A stretch of DNA of 64,000 bases from Mayamaea pseudoterrestris. Taxonomy: Eukaryota; Bacillariophyta; Bacillariophyceae; Sellaphorales; Sellaphoraceae. Shown here one piece after another: positions 31,705 to 42,000 of the stretch. The position numbers and the translations under genes were made by a program. Below the pieces are notes generated by a model, which did no database searches, had not been told where the DNA came from, and saw only the letters and a list, made by a program, of their open reading frames with translations. The stretch covers positions 186,001 to 250,000 of the forward strand of contig BROI01000006.1 in the NCBI GenBank assembly GCA_027923505.1, in the 5' to 3' direction. Each line of letters opens with the position of its first letter. Position 1 is the stretch's first letter.

Positions 31705-33441
31705 ATGTCGTCGGCCCGCGTCAATGTGCCGGAAACGAGCATTAGCAGCACTGACAAGTACGGCACGCCCTCGGACTTGGAGCAACAGCAAATGTCCCCG
31801 ACCGCTGCTGCCAGCAGCATGAACTACATGTCTCTCCAAAGTGACGAACGCGATGGATTGATGCGCGCCGACGACGACGACAGCGATGACGACGACTCGG
31901 AGGGCAGCTCCGAAAGCGTCGGCATGTCCCTCGAGGAGCTCTTGTACAGTTCCAGTAGCTACAATGCCATTGCCAAGCCAGTCACGCTCACCATGATATT
32001 GGCGGCACTCACCGTCGTTTACGTGAACACGGACGAAACGTTGGCGGCGGGGCAAGCGGCCATGGCGCAGGCCTACCAAGTGTGGAACGTTTCAGGTGCG
32101 AGTTCGTCGAGTGACGCGCTGGCGCTGAGCTTGGCCAATGCATTGGTCATGGTGACAGTCATTTGCTGCATGACGTTTGTCATTGTCGGATTGTATCGGT
32201 TTAGATGCATGATGTGCTTGATTGGATACATGATGTTTTGCTCCACGACGCTGCTTGGAGTGTTGGGAGGAAACTTGATGCAGACGGCCATTTACATTTA
32301 CAAGGTTCCCGTGGACAAGCTTTCGTTTGCAATATTCTTGCTTAACTTTGCCATTGTGGGAGTCACTGCAGTCTTTTATGGCAAGGGCATTCCAAAGTCG
32401 GTGACGCAAGGATATCTCATCGCCACGTCTGTCATTTTGGCCTGGCACCTGTCGTACTTTGACGCCTGGACGACGTGGACATTGCTCTTCATGCTGGCGC
32501 TATACGATCTTTGCGCCGTACTGACGCCGTGTGGGCCGCTGCGAGCACTGGTGAATCTAATGTCGCAGGAAGATTCGCCGGAAATGCCGGGGCTCTTGTT
32601 CGAGGCGGACTTGCCTCCGGAAGCGAAATGTCCAGGCATTCCCAAGAGCAGTACGGGTCTTTCGAGAGCGAGCTCGACGAAATCGCAAGCCACCAGCCGG
32701 AGCCAGGAGCAAGCAGATACCGAGACGCCAGCTGCTGTGGCGGCTGCGCCTACATTGACGGAAGATGTTAATGCTAACAATGAGACGGACGAGGATCCGA
32801 TTGTGGACATTCCTCTGGCAATCGCCAAGGTTTACAATCTCGCCATTGTGGCAGTTCCGCAAAACTCGCTTCGCATCATGTATCCGCAGCGATACAATAG
32901 CAGCAACGTTTCATCTTCCCCGTTGCTACAGGCGAGCGAGGCACCAGGAACAGAAGTTAATCTGCCAGAAGATCCTTCACCGTTGCAGCTGAGGGCCTCT
33001 GTTTCGGTTCGTTTACCGAAGCAAGGCGGTCGCATTGAGCACGTTTCGCGCCGCGGCAGGCGAGTCTATCTGGAGCGCGATCGCCATGGCAACCCCAAGC
33101 GAATTCTGTGGGTCGATCGGCAAGGCAAGGTGTTTGCGGAAATGAAGGATGATGACGACGATGCACCGCAGCGAAACTCGATTCGATTGGGACTTGGTGA
33201 CTTTATTTTTTACTCTGTCTTGGTGGCCAAGGCAGCACAATATAGCTTTGCAACCTTTGCGGCTTGCATGTTGGTGATTCTGGCAGGTCTTGGTGGTACA
33301 CTGGTTTTGCTATCGGTTTACCATCATGCACTTCCGGCACTGCCCATTTCAATCTTGTTTGGTATCTTGTTTTACGTTGTAACGAGGCTGACGATTGAGC
33401 CATGGATTGAGGCTGTGCTTACTCGACCTGTATACGTGTAA
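31705..33441 (+). CDS. Presenilin, gamma-secretase catalytic subunit
   Basis: A single exon of 578 residues; ATG in caccATGtcg. An acidic cytosolic N-terminus (DDDDSDDDDSEG near 58) precedes nine predicted membrane helices. The two aspartates of the intramembrane aspartyl protease are present: YD in TM6 (LALYDLCAVL, Asp268) and GLGD in TM7 (496-499). The PALP motif lies at 544-547 in TM9. The cytosolic loop between TM6 and TM7 is long (about 220 residues) and low in complexity until about residue 425, where R/K-rich sequence (RRGRRVYLERDRHGNPKR) begins. In animals and plants presenilin cleaves type I membrane stubs in complex with nicastrin, APH1 and PEN2. The EGF-type membrane protein in this window is a possible substrate class, but nothing here links them. 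Confidence 0.95.
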   Translation: MSSARVNVPETSISSTDKYGTPSDLEQQQMSPTAAASSMNYMSLQSDERDGLMRADDDDSDDDDSEGSSESVGMSLEELLYSSSSYNAIAKPVTLTMILAALTVVYVNTDETLAAGQAAMAQAYQVWNVSGASSSSDALALSLANALVMVTVICCMTFVIVGLYRFRCMMCLIGYMMFCSTTLLGVLGGNLMQTAIYIYKVPVDKLSFAIFLLNFAIVGVTAVFYGKGIPKSVTQGYLIATSVILAWHLSYFDAWTTWTLLFMLALYDLCAVLTPCGPLRALVNLMSQEDSPEMPGLLFEADLPPEAKCPGIPKSSTGLSRASSTKSQATSRSQEQADTETPAAVAAAPTLTEDVNANNETDEDPIVDIPLAIAKVYNLAIVAVPQNSLRIMYPQRYNSSNVSSSPLLQASEAPGTEVNLPEDPSPLQLRASVSVRLPKQGGRIEHVSRRGRRVYLERDRHGNPKRILWVDRQGKVFAEMKDDDDDAPQRNSIRLGLGDFIFYSVLVAKAAQYSFATFAACMLVILAGLGGTLVLLSVYHHALPALPISILFGILFYVVTRLTIEPWIEAVLTRPVYV

Positions 33442-33610
33442 AAATGATTAGAAAATTGCGCAGAATAAATTGCGAAAGTGGGCAGTAAAGGATCCAGTGC
33501 GCATTCACTTGCGCGAGAATTCAATAAAGAATATTTAGTCTACTCGGCATTGGACCACAATTAACTTTAAAATCTAGGTTAAAGTAATCTAGCAAGCACT
33601 TGTAATCAAT

Positions 33611-35346
33611 TTATTTAAATAGCGCCGAAATGCTCTTCTTTGCATGGATGTTGAAAATAGCCTGGGCCAAGAGCGGGGCGACGCTGAGCTCTGTCAGCTT
33701 TTCGTTTGCTTCCCGCTGCGGCGATGTCGGGATTGTGTTGAGAATGACAACCTCTTCCATGCAAGAGTTGGCAATGCGGTCATTACCGGGTCCGCTTAAC
33801 AGACCATGACTAGCAAAGGCAAAGACTCGTCGAGCGCCATTCGCGACAAGGACATCCGCTGCCTTGCAAAGAGTACCAGCCGTATCAATCATGTCATCCA
33901 CCAATATGCAATCACAGTCATTCACATCTCCAACCAAATCCATTTGGTCAATGGCGCCGGCTCGTGCGCGTTGCTTGACAATCATGGCAAGTCCAAGATC
34001 CTGCATTTCATACTTTTGTTCCAGTCCTTCCTTAAACTTTTTGGCTCGGTAAACACCTCCAGCATCTGGACTCACAATAACAGGGTTATGAAGATCCTTG
34101 CACCCAAAGTAATCCAAACCAACGATACCTCCATCCAAATTATCCACTGGGACGCGAGGACCAAAGAAACCTTGAATCTGTCCGCAGTGCAAGTCAACGG
34201 CAATCACGCGGTCCACTCCCATGGCCTCCATGAGTCGCGCAACATCAGCGGCCGAAATCGGAACACGCGCCTGCATCTTTCGATCTTGTCTCGCATAACC
34301 ATAGTATGGCTGTGTTGAGTAAATTATTTTCAAGTAGGTGTTGAGGGCAGGAGAGTGTGAGGCGTTGGAATTGCCAAATAACACCGATTGTATCATGTTT
34401 GCCACTGTCGCCATTTTAAAACACTTACAATCACCACGGTAATTCTGCGCGCACTCGCCCGACGCAAGGTTGACACCATCAGTAGCAGCTCCATGATATT
34501 GTCATTGACGGGAGGTCCCGTTGGCTGCACAATGTAAACATCCTTGCCTCGCACATTTTCGTGAATCACAACGTTCACTTCTCCATCGGCAAACTTTCCG
34601 ACAGTGGACTTTCCCAGATTGATTCCCAAATGACGAGCAATCTCCAAGGCCAGTGCCATGTTGCCATTGCCCGAAAAGACTTTTAAGCCACCACTATGTT
34701 GCTTGGCCTTGCGCGTGGCTTCCTCGAGTTGAGCCTCGGCGGATGACATGCGATGCTCGGGAGGATTTGGGCCCATGTCAACGGGAGGTTTTCCATTCTT
34801 AATGTTAATGGAAGGATCAACAGGTCTGCTGGTTGCCTGAATGGAGGGAGCTGTCGTTTGCTGCTGGATTGGCGGTTGCTGCTTCTCCAAAGTGAGTTCC
34901 TCCACCCGAAAGGCGGCAGCAGGTTGTAGCACCTTGTCGCTTTTTGTCGCGTTGCTCGCATCTCGTTGCTGATCGCATAGCGTCAAGAGCGAACCTCCCG
35001 CAATGCCTGCAGCGGCAGCAGCTACAAGAGTCCAGGTTTGATGCCTGGAGTCATCCCGAAAGGCACTTGAAATCATTGGTGCAGCCGACTGCGAGCTAAG
35101 CGACTTTAGCGAAACCTGTTGAAAACATGTATGAGAGACGAATTAGATATTTCGTTTGAACGTGAAAACCGAGTAGAAAGTATTGGGTTGTCGTCATGTA
35201 TGTCGTTGAGTTGATTGGAGGTCCTGCTTTGTTCCGCCAAAAGATCTTGCCTCTCTCTAGCTCCTAAGCCTCATCGCTCGCTTGTCATCACTTACCCTGC
35301 TTGACAGTGCCTTTCGGCTGACTCGAAGCGCCAAACTCATGGTCAT
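33611..35346 (-). CDS. Ribose-phosphate pyrophosphokinase with N-terminal organelle anchor, three exons
   Basis: Exons 35346-35296, 35115-34429 and 34309-33611; 478 residues, against about 315 for usual PRPP synthetases. Introns are 180 and 119 bp, both gtaagt donors, phase 0. The enzyme core starts near 140 ([18 protein letters not shown]), with the catalytic-loop and substrate segments [11 protein letters not shown] (247), [13 protein letters not shown] and the PRPP-binding motif [14 protein letters not shown] (380-393). It makes PRPP from ribose 5-phosphate and ATP for nucleotide, His and Trp synthesis. The extra N-terminus begins [17 protein letters not shown], a mitochondrial-type presequence, then a hydrophobic helix ([19 protein letters not shown], about 45-63) and a Gln/Pro-rich linker. 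I infer an inner-membrane or envelope-anchored enzyme. The start is the first ATG after a stretch lacking them. Confidence 0.9.
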
Positions 35347-35589
35347 GGTGGTGAAGGTGGTCAAGCCAGCGGCAGCATGAGCCACGACTTGCAAGTAGAC
35401 ATGCGAAACATCGTCGGATCGACTTTCTTGGTGGTGGCGGGCCCGTTGAGTACCGTAGCGATACTGGTAGTGGTGCGACACGCTCAGTTGACTTGTCACG
35501 CAATCGCACAACCTCGTCTCCATCGCTCATCAGCTTCTTGTTCTTTCTTTATCACACTCTCTAACGGAAATCATATACATATAGCAACC

Positions 35590-36456
35590 ATGATGGATCA
35601 ATCGAACCTATCTTCACTCTTGTCGACGGCCTTCTTTGCCGGCTTTATATCCCTGGCCATTTACATGTGGTTCATTCATCCGTATCTTCCCATGCAACAA
35701 CAACGACACGCACCACCTGCTCCATCGCCTCAGCTACAACAAGAACAACAAGATAAATCTGCATCATCCACCAGCAAAGCATCACAAGTACCTAGTCACG
35801 TTTCCGATCAGAGCGCCAAGATTGCCAGCAGCAACGGCCAAAACTTGCTGCGCGACGGCTTGGTGGCCTTTGTGCACACGCGCGCGGCGACCGACCAGGA
35901 AACACTGTCGCTGCATCGAACGGATCGCGCCACTGTATTAGCTAAACTGACTTTGTATTCAAAAGTTGAAAATGAAAATGGAAGCATCAAGACGACTCAG
36001 CCAGTCTTGATTTCGCCGCCCGCCAAGGGAAGCATTGTGATTGTGGCAGTGCCAGTGACTGACGTTGGCTGCACGAAGCTGCATCGCGTCCTATATTTAC
36101 TAGCGACATACTACAATCTCATTCTCGTACTTGGAGATGCCGACGAGTCGCATGCCAATGATGCTGCTGCATACAAAGCCAGTCTCGTGCAGCAGCTGCG
36201 AACAGCCCAGGAGCATGCAGCATTGTCAAGCGCCATTCTCCCGAATCATCGCATCATACTATCGTCAACTATTACGGGACGAGTCGCCTTGGTGCGGCAA
36301 GTGGAAAAGGCGGAGCTAGTACTGGACTATGACGTGCAGGTGGAGCAACAACTGGAGCGGTTCAATCGCAAGGTGATTACCTATGGAGGCTTGTCTTCGT
36401 GCCAGCCTAAACGGGAAGGCGTTTCGGCGCTTGGAGGCGAGCTGCTATCGCAATAA
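35590..36456 (+). CDS. PEX22-like peroxisome biogenesis protein
   Basis: A single exon of 288 residues starting MMDQSNLSS. Residues about 12-30 are one membrane helix (STAFFAGFISLAIYMWFI), followed by a Gln/Ser-rich linker to about 85. The soluble domain has a Rossmann-like pattern: ISPPAKGSIVIVAVPV, HRVLYLLATYYNLILVLG and LPNHRIILSSTITGRVALVRQ near 230, closing with QQLERFNRKVITYGG. Order and spacing match the plant PEX22 anchor, including its DKVLFCSTENGRTSFVRQ-type strand. PEX22 holds the ubiquitin-conjugating enzyme PEX4 at the peroxisome for receptor recycling. Sequence identity in this family is low, so the call is by pattern. It shares a 243-bp interval with the PRPP synthetase gene. 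Confidence 0.6.
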   Translation: MMDQSNLSSLLSTAFFAGFISLAIYMWFIHPYLPMQQQRHAPPAPSPQLQQEQQDKSASSTSKASQVPSHVSDQSAKIASSNGQNLLRDGLVAFVHTRAATDQETLSLHRTDRATVLAKLTLYSKVENENGSIKTTQPVLISPPAKGSIVIVAVPVTDVGCTKLHRVLYLLATYYNLILVLGDADESHANDAAAYKASLVQQLRTAQEHAALSSAILPNHRIILSSTITGRVALVRQVEKAELVLDYDVQVEQQLERFNRKVITYGGLSSCQPKREGVSALGGELLSQ

Positions 36457-36655
36457 TAGACTATTCTCATCAACTAAATGTATGCTGCTGTTACACGACT
36501 TGTTAGTTAGTATCTAAACGTCATTACAAACAAAGTATGCCTCCCCATTGATCCCAGAGTTCGTCGCACACCCTGCTGCCCATCCAATCGCATCAAAGAT
36601 ATTCATTCACCAGAATCAAACCGACGGGATGCATCCTCCGTAAAACATTATTAAA

Positions 36656-37541
36656 TTACTCGGCAGCAGTAGACTCCTCAGCAGCTGGAGCAGCATCATC
36701 CGTAGTCGTCAACTTTTCCAAGGCCGCAGCAGCTTCATCCGCCGCCGCGCCACCATCCGCTCCAGGAACATCAGCTCCATCAATCACCTTTTGCATCTCA
36801 TCTTGATACTTGGTAAAGTTCTCCTTAAAGGCATTGGCAATATCCGAGTTACCAAATCGAATGCAAAAGTCCGTCTCAAGTACTTCACCTTCCGCAAAAT
36901 CATTGGCCCGCCACACAACGGCGCGGTCATTATTCTCATGCGACACCAACTTGAGTCCGGGAATCAGCAAATGATTGACGATAATCTTCATGGTCTTTTC
37001 CTGCCGCATCAAGACTCTGATTTTACCGTGCTCCTTGTGCTGCAAAATCTTGAGCAAGCCAACGCCACGCTCCACCCATTGCTTGTTGCCAGTGCCCTTG
37101 TCAAGCATTGTCTCCTTGAACACGAACAGCTTGGCGCGCTGACTGTAGCAAACGTTCTATACATATAAGACAATAGAGAGAGATAGTTAACGATTAAAGT
37201 ATGAGCAAGAATGTGAATGATTTAAATAAAACGCCATCACTGCGCAATCATTGCGTACCTCCTCCTCTTCGCCGCTCGTGACTTCCACTTCCTCCAGTTG
37301 AACCTGCAGTAAAATATAACAAATTGTCAGTATAGATGAATCAATGGAAACTAAACCAATATAACATATGCAGTATCAATAAACTCACCACTGGCTCAAA
37401 GTGCGCCGTCGTGTTTTCCTCCTCCGGATGGTGGTCGTCGCCGTCAGCATTCGCTGCAGCCGCTCCATCGGCGGCGGCAGCAGTTTCCTCCTCGGACGTA
37501 GCAGCAGCAACGACAGGTTCCTCGTTGGTAGTGTCAGCCAT
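36656..37541 (-). CDS. Ran-binding protein 1, three exons
   Basis: Exons 37541-37389, 37303-37259 (only 45 bp, 15 codons) and 37156-36656; 232 residues. Introns are 85 and 102 bp, all phase 0. After an Ala/Glu-rich N-terminus (to about 45) comes the RanBD1 domain: HFEPVVQLEEVEVTSGEEEE, then RAKLFVFKE, WVERGVGLLKILQHKEHGKI, RVLMRQEKTMKIIVNHLL, and VWRANDFAEGEVLETDFCIRF. The WVERGVG and RVLMRQEKT motifs are diagnostic. The tail is Ala/Glu-rich. It binds Ran-GTP and assists GTP hydrolysis after nuclear export. Splice joins restore the family's HFEPVV...EEVEV run exactly. Confidence 0.95.
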
Positions 37542-37747
37542 GATGTTTAATAATAGTAGAGTTGATTGATTGCGCAAGCAAGTGAATGCGAGTTGTGTGC
37601 GCCAAGAGCAGCAGGGTCAACGAGACGCGCTGCGTCGTGGAGGCTCGCAACGGACGGCTCACAGATGCTGTCGGAACGGTACTACACGAGCGCTCGGGAG
37701 CAGTCGTCACATTCTTCCAGCGTCACAAATTCCGCGACGCCAATACC

Positions 37748-38808
37748 ATGATCCAATCGTCGGTCCGTGTCGCTTCCAGCCGCTGCATAAAGCTTGCTTC
37801 TAGTCCTTTATATGCAGCTAGACCATGTACAAAACGATTCTTTTCCACAAACCCGCCGCCTCCAAAATCTTCATCGCGAAATCTCGTTTGGCAGGTCGGT
37901 ACGGTGGCCGTCGTCGGGGGCGTCTACGTTGCGGCATCCAGCTACTTTAGTGGAGACGCTTGGCGGTACAATCAAGACGGAGAGGAACCAAAGGAAGGAG
38001 TCGTGGCCCCTCCGCAGGCGCAGGTTACTTCGAAAGTGTACTTTGACGTAACGATTGACAATCAGCCGGCTGGTCGGATTGTGTTTGGATTGCATGGAAA
38101 TGTTGTTCCAAAGACTGCCGCCAACTTTGAAAGCCTTTGCCGAGGACATGTTTTGAACAAGACTGAAATGTCTTATAGAGAATCGCAAATGCACCGAATC
38201 ATTCCTGGCTTCATGGTAGGTTGGTATGGCCGCCGTAAAGTATAACAGCGGCATATGGAGCACATCACAATCATGAGAGTTTCAGTAAATAGATGCACCA
38301 TTTTTGTTGAAACGACACAAGGTGCTGGTAAGGGCTATAGCGAGAACCACGTCTCACTCCACTATTGTTATCCGCCTCATAGATACAAGGCGGTGAGCGA
38401 CCAGGCAAGTCAATATATCCGTCACTGCAGCACTTTGACAATCGATTTCCCGACGAGAATTTTCAGCTCAAGCATATTGGGCCTGGCATTTTGAGTATGG
38501 CCAACGCTGGTAAAGGTGAGTTTAATTGATGAATGTTTAATGGTCTTGTCGAGGCAGAACGAAAGAAACGTATGACTTAACGACCCTCAAATTTGCCAGA
38601 TACAAATACAAGCCAATACTTTATCACTACTGTAAAGACTCCTCATTTGGACGGAAAACACACAGTATTTGGTACGGTTTTAGAAGGATGGAATGTTGTC
38701 AAGGCCATGGAGGCGTGTGGAACATCGTCGGGCAGGCCAGCTCGCAGCGTTGTGTTGACAAATTGTGGAGTATTGGATGAGAATGACGATAAAAACACGG
38801 CACAATAG
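37748..38808 (+). CDS. Membrane-anchored mitochondrial cyclophilin (PPIase), three exons
   Basis: Exons 37748-38215, 38383-38515 and 38600-38808; 269 residues. Introns are 167 and 84 bp. The start [13 protein letters not shown] gives an Arg/Ser presequence ([10 protein letters not shown] near 30) and then a hydrophobic helix ([21 protein letters not shown]). The cyclophilin domain has [25 protein letters not shown], the catalytic HRIIPGFM (Arg150), then [21 protein letters not shown] and [21 protein letters not shown]. The loop after IQGG is only ERPGKSIY where relatives have a longer DxTxGxGTGGxSIY segment, and a PSLQHFDN insert follows. I may have missed a small exon in the 167-bp intron. 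It catalyses peptidyl-prolyl isomerisation, probably at the inner membrane or intermembrane space. Confidence 0.88.
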
Positions 38809-38844
38809 CAAAATCATCATGCTTAATTATAGCGAAAGCCATAT

Positions 38845-40077
38845 CTAGAGCCATTCTATCGTTTTCTTTTGTAAATTATACTCACGAAGGTCACCATCGT
38901 CGTATTCTACTCGATGTTTGCCGCTCATAACATTAAACGCCGCAACGTGACCTTGATACCACTGACCATTCGACCACTGAATGGAAAGACGCCGTCCCAC
39001 GAGATCTTGTGGATCCTTCGAAACGACACTCAAAACTTCATTCGCAGATTGCAGACTGGCAAGAATTTCTTCCACGTCGTCGTTAGGAAACTCGACACTT
39101 TGATACACGAGCAGCGTTCCCTGCATAAACCTATTCTTCTCCACCAAGGACGAATGAGAGCCACCTAAAAGCTCTACAGCCTCATCGTCGCTGGAAATCT
39201 CCACAGTATGCTCATCATCAACAAAGATCCAGTGTCCAATGTCAGTTCGAACAAGTGCTGCATTGTGATCGCCTTCCTCAACAAGTTCGTCAGGATCGCA
39301 GTCAAGATCAATCACATGCAATATTCCACCGCGCAACTGATATTCGTAATCCTTGCCATCGTGTTGCATGACAAGAGTAGACGTAATGAGCATTCCGTCG
39401 GTCTCGAAATTATTTTGCGTTTTTGTTGGTATCCTTCGATCCAGATGAAACAACCAAACATTTGGCAGTGAGTCCAATACAAGCATTTTGGTCGTCGTTA
39501 ACGGCACATCTCCTTGATCATGTTCATTAGCATCGGAAGCAGCCCATTGATAACCATCTACTGCAGTATTTTCGAGCTTGGCATTGAAGGCTGCTTGGAT
39601 CGAATCGTAATCAGTTGATAGTGAGAAGGGACACGAGATTGCTCGTTTCTTGGTTTGTTTCGAGCATATAATCTCATCATCTCGTGTTCCTTCAATCAGA
39701 AAATGCGCTTGTCCTCCATCCAGCGTCATGGCAAACACATTATTCAACGTGGGATCTGCGAGGGAGCGAAGTTCCTGGAGAATCTTGGCGAGTGCTGTCA
39801 CTGCATCGCCAAGAAGTCTATGATTCAAGCCAATGTCGCGCCGCAAAGCTTCATACAACTCTGTCGGATCAATGGCAGATTCATCGGAGCTTGAATCATT
39901 GCAATATACTCTACAAAAGGAGCTCAAGGAAGTGAGCCACGACGGGTCGGTGACGGAATTCTTTCGCAGGGCTAGGGCTCGTCGAAGAGGGCTGAGACAG
40001 TGACAAAAGACGACCAACGCGCTCGAAATGTGACAGCCAGTTCCTGATGAATTGATTATGCCTCGGACAACAGTCAT
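38845..40077 (-). CDS. Divergent ubiquitin-specific protease with C-terminal Tudor-like domain
   Basis: A single exon of 410 residues. The N-terminus GIINSSGTGCHISSALVVFC (Cys15) is a divergent USP Cys box. The His box is GDHNAALVR (His271), then GHWIFVDDEHTVEIS, which supplies the Asp. Both fit the USP order although the segment between is short and the usual zinc-binding Cys pairs are absent. Residues 359-405 (LVGRRLSIQWSNGQWYQGHV, then HRVEYDDGDLREYNL) form a Tudor-like beta barrel of the kind that binds methylated peptides or DNA-repair partners. A USP plus Tudor pair in one small protein is unusual. The product would remove ubiquitin from a substrate located by the Tudor domain; activity is inferred. 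The tail lies only 36 bp from the cyclophilin stop. Confidence 0.7.
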   Translation of the reverse strand: MTVVRGIINSSGTGCHISSALVVFCHCLSPLRRALALRKNSVTDPSWLTSLSSFCRVYCNDSSSDESAIDPTELYEALRRDIGLNHRLLGDAVTALAKILQELRSLADPTLNNVFAMTLDGGQAHFLIEGTRDDEIICSKQTKKRAISCPFSLSTDYDSIQAAFNAKLENTAVDGYQWAASDANEHDQGDVPLTTTKMLVLDSLPNVWLFHLDRRIPTKTQNNFETDGMLITSTLVMQHDGKDYEYQLRGGILHVIDLDCDPDELVEEGDHNAALVRTDIGHWIFVDDEHTVEISSDDEAVELLGGSHSSLVEKNRFMQGTLLVYQSVEFPNDDVEEILASLQSANEVLSVVSKDPQDLVGRRLSIQWSNGQWYQGHVAAFNVMSGKHRVEYDDGDLREYNLQKKTIEWL

Positions 40078-40388
40078 GCTTGTATAATTGGATGGTCAAA
40101 TTAAATGAAGAAACGAGTGTGGGTGGCTTGACCATCCGTCGCCAAGTCGCGTTTTCAACCAGTCCCGGTACGATTATCAAGCGGTAACCGCTACGACAGC
40201 TTTGGTGAAATAATTAGCGTTGGATAACCGCTACGACATGGCACGCGTACGTTTCACCATGATGAATCATTCGCGACATGCCGATGCAACATGCAAAATA
40301 CTTCCACAAACCAACGCAGAAAAGAGGTTTCTTCCTTCTTCTTAAAGGTCAAGGAAGTCTTTAAGCATACAAGCAAGTAAATTTGACA
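40078..40388. promoter_or_regulatory. Divergent intergenic interval, USP-Tudor / DUF1350
   Basis: These 311 bp contain a cggtacga core at 40166-40173 and two copies of aaccgctacgaca (40185 and 40226 region). The first is preceded by agcggt, making a small agcggt-a-accgct inverted repeat. No gene is seen. I read it as a shared promoter. Confidence 0.4.
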
Positions 40389-41887
40389 ATGGCACACCGG
40401 TCGCCAGATGCATTGCTAGACCTTCACTCGTCTCGTCGACGAAGGACAAGAATAAGATCGACAGGGATGTTGCTTCCAATTACAATCTACGTTCTGGCTA
40501 CACTATCTTTTGCTCATGCATTTAGTTCCAATCACGTTCAGCCTGCTAATGGGCATTCCTCGAGACAAGGGCATCAGCTGCTGTCTTCATCGGCGTCACC
40601 ACGTATTCAAACTTGCAAACGATTACCGACTGTTCGACACGCTGAAAGCATTTCAACGCGACAAGTAGTTGGCGACTGGGAGGAGCTGCACGGAAACTTT
40701 TTGCTGCGTCCATCTGTGGAAGCTGGACCGCCTCGAGCGCTCATTCACTTTCTTGGTGGCGCCATTGTGGGCGCATCTCCGCACATTACATATCGCTACA
40801 TGCTGGAGCGGCTGGCAGAAAAGGGATTTCTTGTCATTGCGACTCCGTACGACTTGTCGTTTGACCATTTAAGTACATGCGATGCTGTCATTTCGAGATT
40901 TGAACGCATCGCTTCGTTGCTCGCACAAACTTATGGAGCGCTGCCAGTAGTTGGCGTCGGCCACTCGTGTGGCGCTCTGCTGCAGCTCCTCATCACCAGT
41001 CTCTTCCCAGACACGCCTCGAGCCGCCAATGCTCTCATTTCCTACAACAATAAACCAGTGTCGGATGCCATACCTCTATTTGATGAAGTTTTCGCGCCCT
41101 TGTTTACGTATGCAGCCGCACGCAATGATCCGAACCGCCATTCGGGCAGTAAAATCATTTCCGTCGGGCTCGACTTGGCCAAGGCTGCCGCCATTGGTCA
41201 AGTGCCATCGGATGACTTGCTTTCGGAAGCGGCAAGACTAGTTGTGCCTCCAGCATTTTCGAATACGGAGAGTGGTGACCGACAGAGAATAGCTGTACCA
41301 AAAGAGTTAAGGGACTTGTTTCAGTCATTCGCATCACCCGTGACAACGGCACTATCTGAATCTGGATTTACATCCATTGTATCCGAAACGTTTGATACGC
41401 TGCAGCAAGTTCCAAAATTGATTGACGAAGTGGCGGACGGAGCACGAGACTTTGTGCCACCACCAGCGTTGGTCAAGAGCATGACACGGAAAGGTGAGTT
41501 GCAAAAACTCGAGACTACTAGGGAAATGCGAATGCTAAAATTCTGACTAATCATTTCCTTTTCACTTTGTGTTTAGCCTATCGCGCCCGACGAACCTTGA
41601 TCTTACAGTATATGGAAGATCCAATCGATGAATCGAACGAGCTTGAGGAGTTATTGAACGCTGCGGGTCAAATCATTCGCAACAAGCGGCCCATGATTCA
41701 GATTGATGTACAGAAACGACAACTGGCCGGCGGGCATGCGGCTCCTCTACTTGCACCTCCATTGGATTTGGCGACTCGAGCAGAAACAGTCTTGGGAGTG
41801 GAAGCGGCGAAGGAGAATCTGCGATACAAGGAGGCCGATCAGACTGTTGAAGAGTTGAGCCGCTGGTTGGAAGACGCCAACCTTTAA
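40389..41887 (+). CDS. Plastid DUF1350 alpha/beta-hydrolase-like protein, two exons
   Basis: Exons 40389-41493 and 41577-41887, with an 83-bp intron (gtgagt...tgtttag, phase 1); 471 residues. The plastid signal is MLLPITIYVLATLSFAHA|FSSN; its own Met (40467) could be the true start, since the 26 residues before it are Arg-rich. The DUF1350 domain follows from about 95: GDWEELHGNFLLRP, ALIHFLGGAIVGASPHITYRY, FLVIATPYDLSFDH, and the nucleophile-elbow-like VGVGHSCGALLQLL. This elbow has Ser in GHSCG, so hydrolase chemistry is possible. The family is found in plants, algae and cyanobacteria with no function known to me. The C-terminal 100 residues are helical. Confidence 0.88.
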
Positions 41888-42000
41888 TTATCGCCGCGAT
41901 ACACACTGTGTACATACATTCGTAAATGTTATTTTATAAGGCGCGTCCTTTGCTCTAGCAAAATCTTTGCATTATTTTCAGTAATAGAATCGTTAACTTT

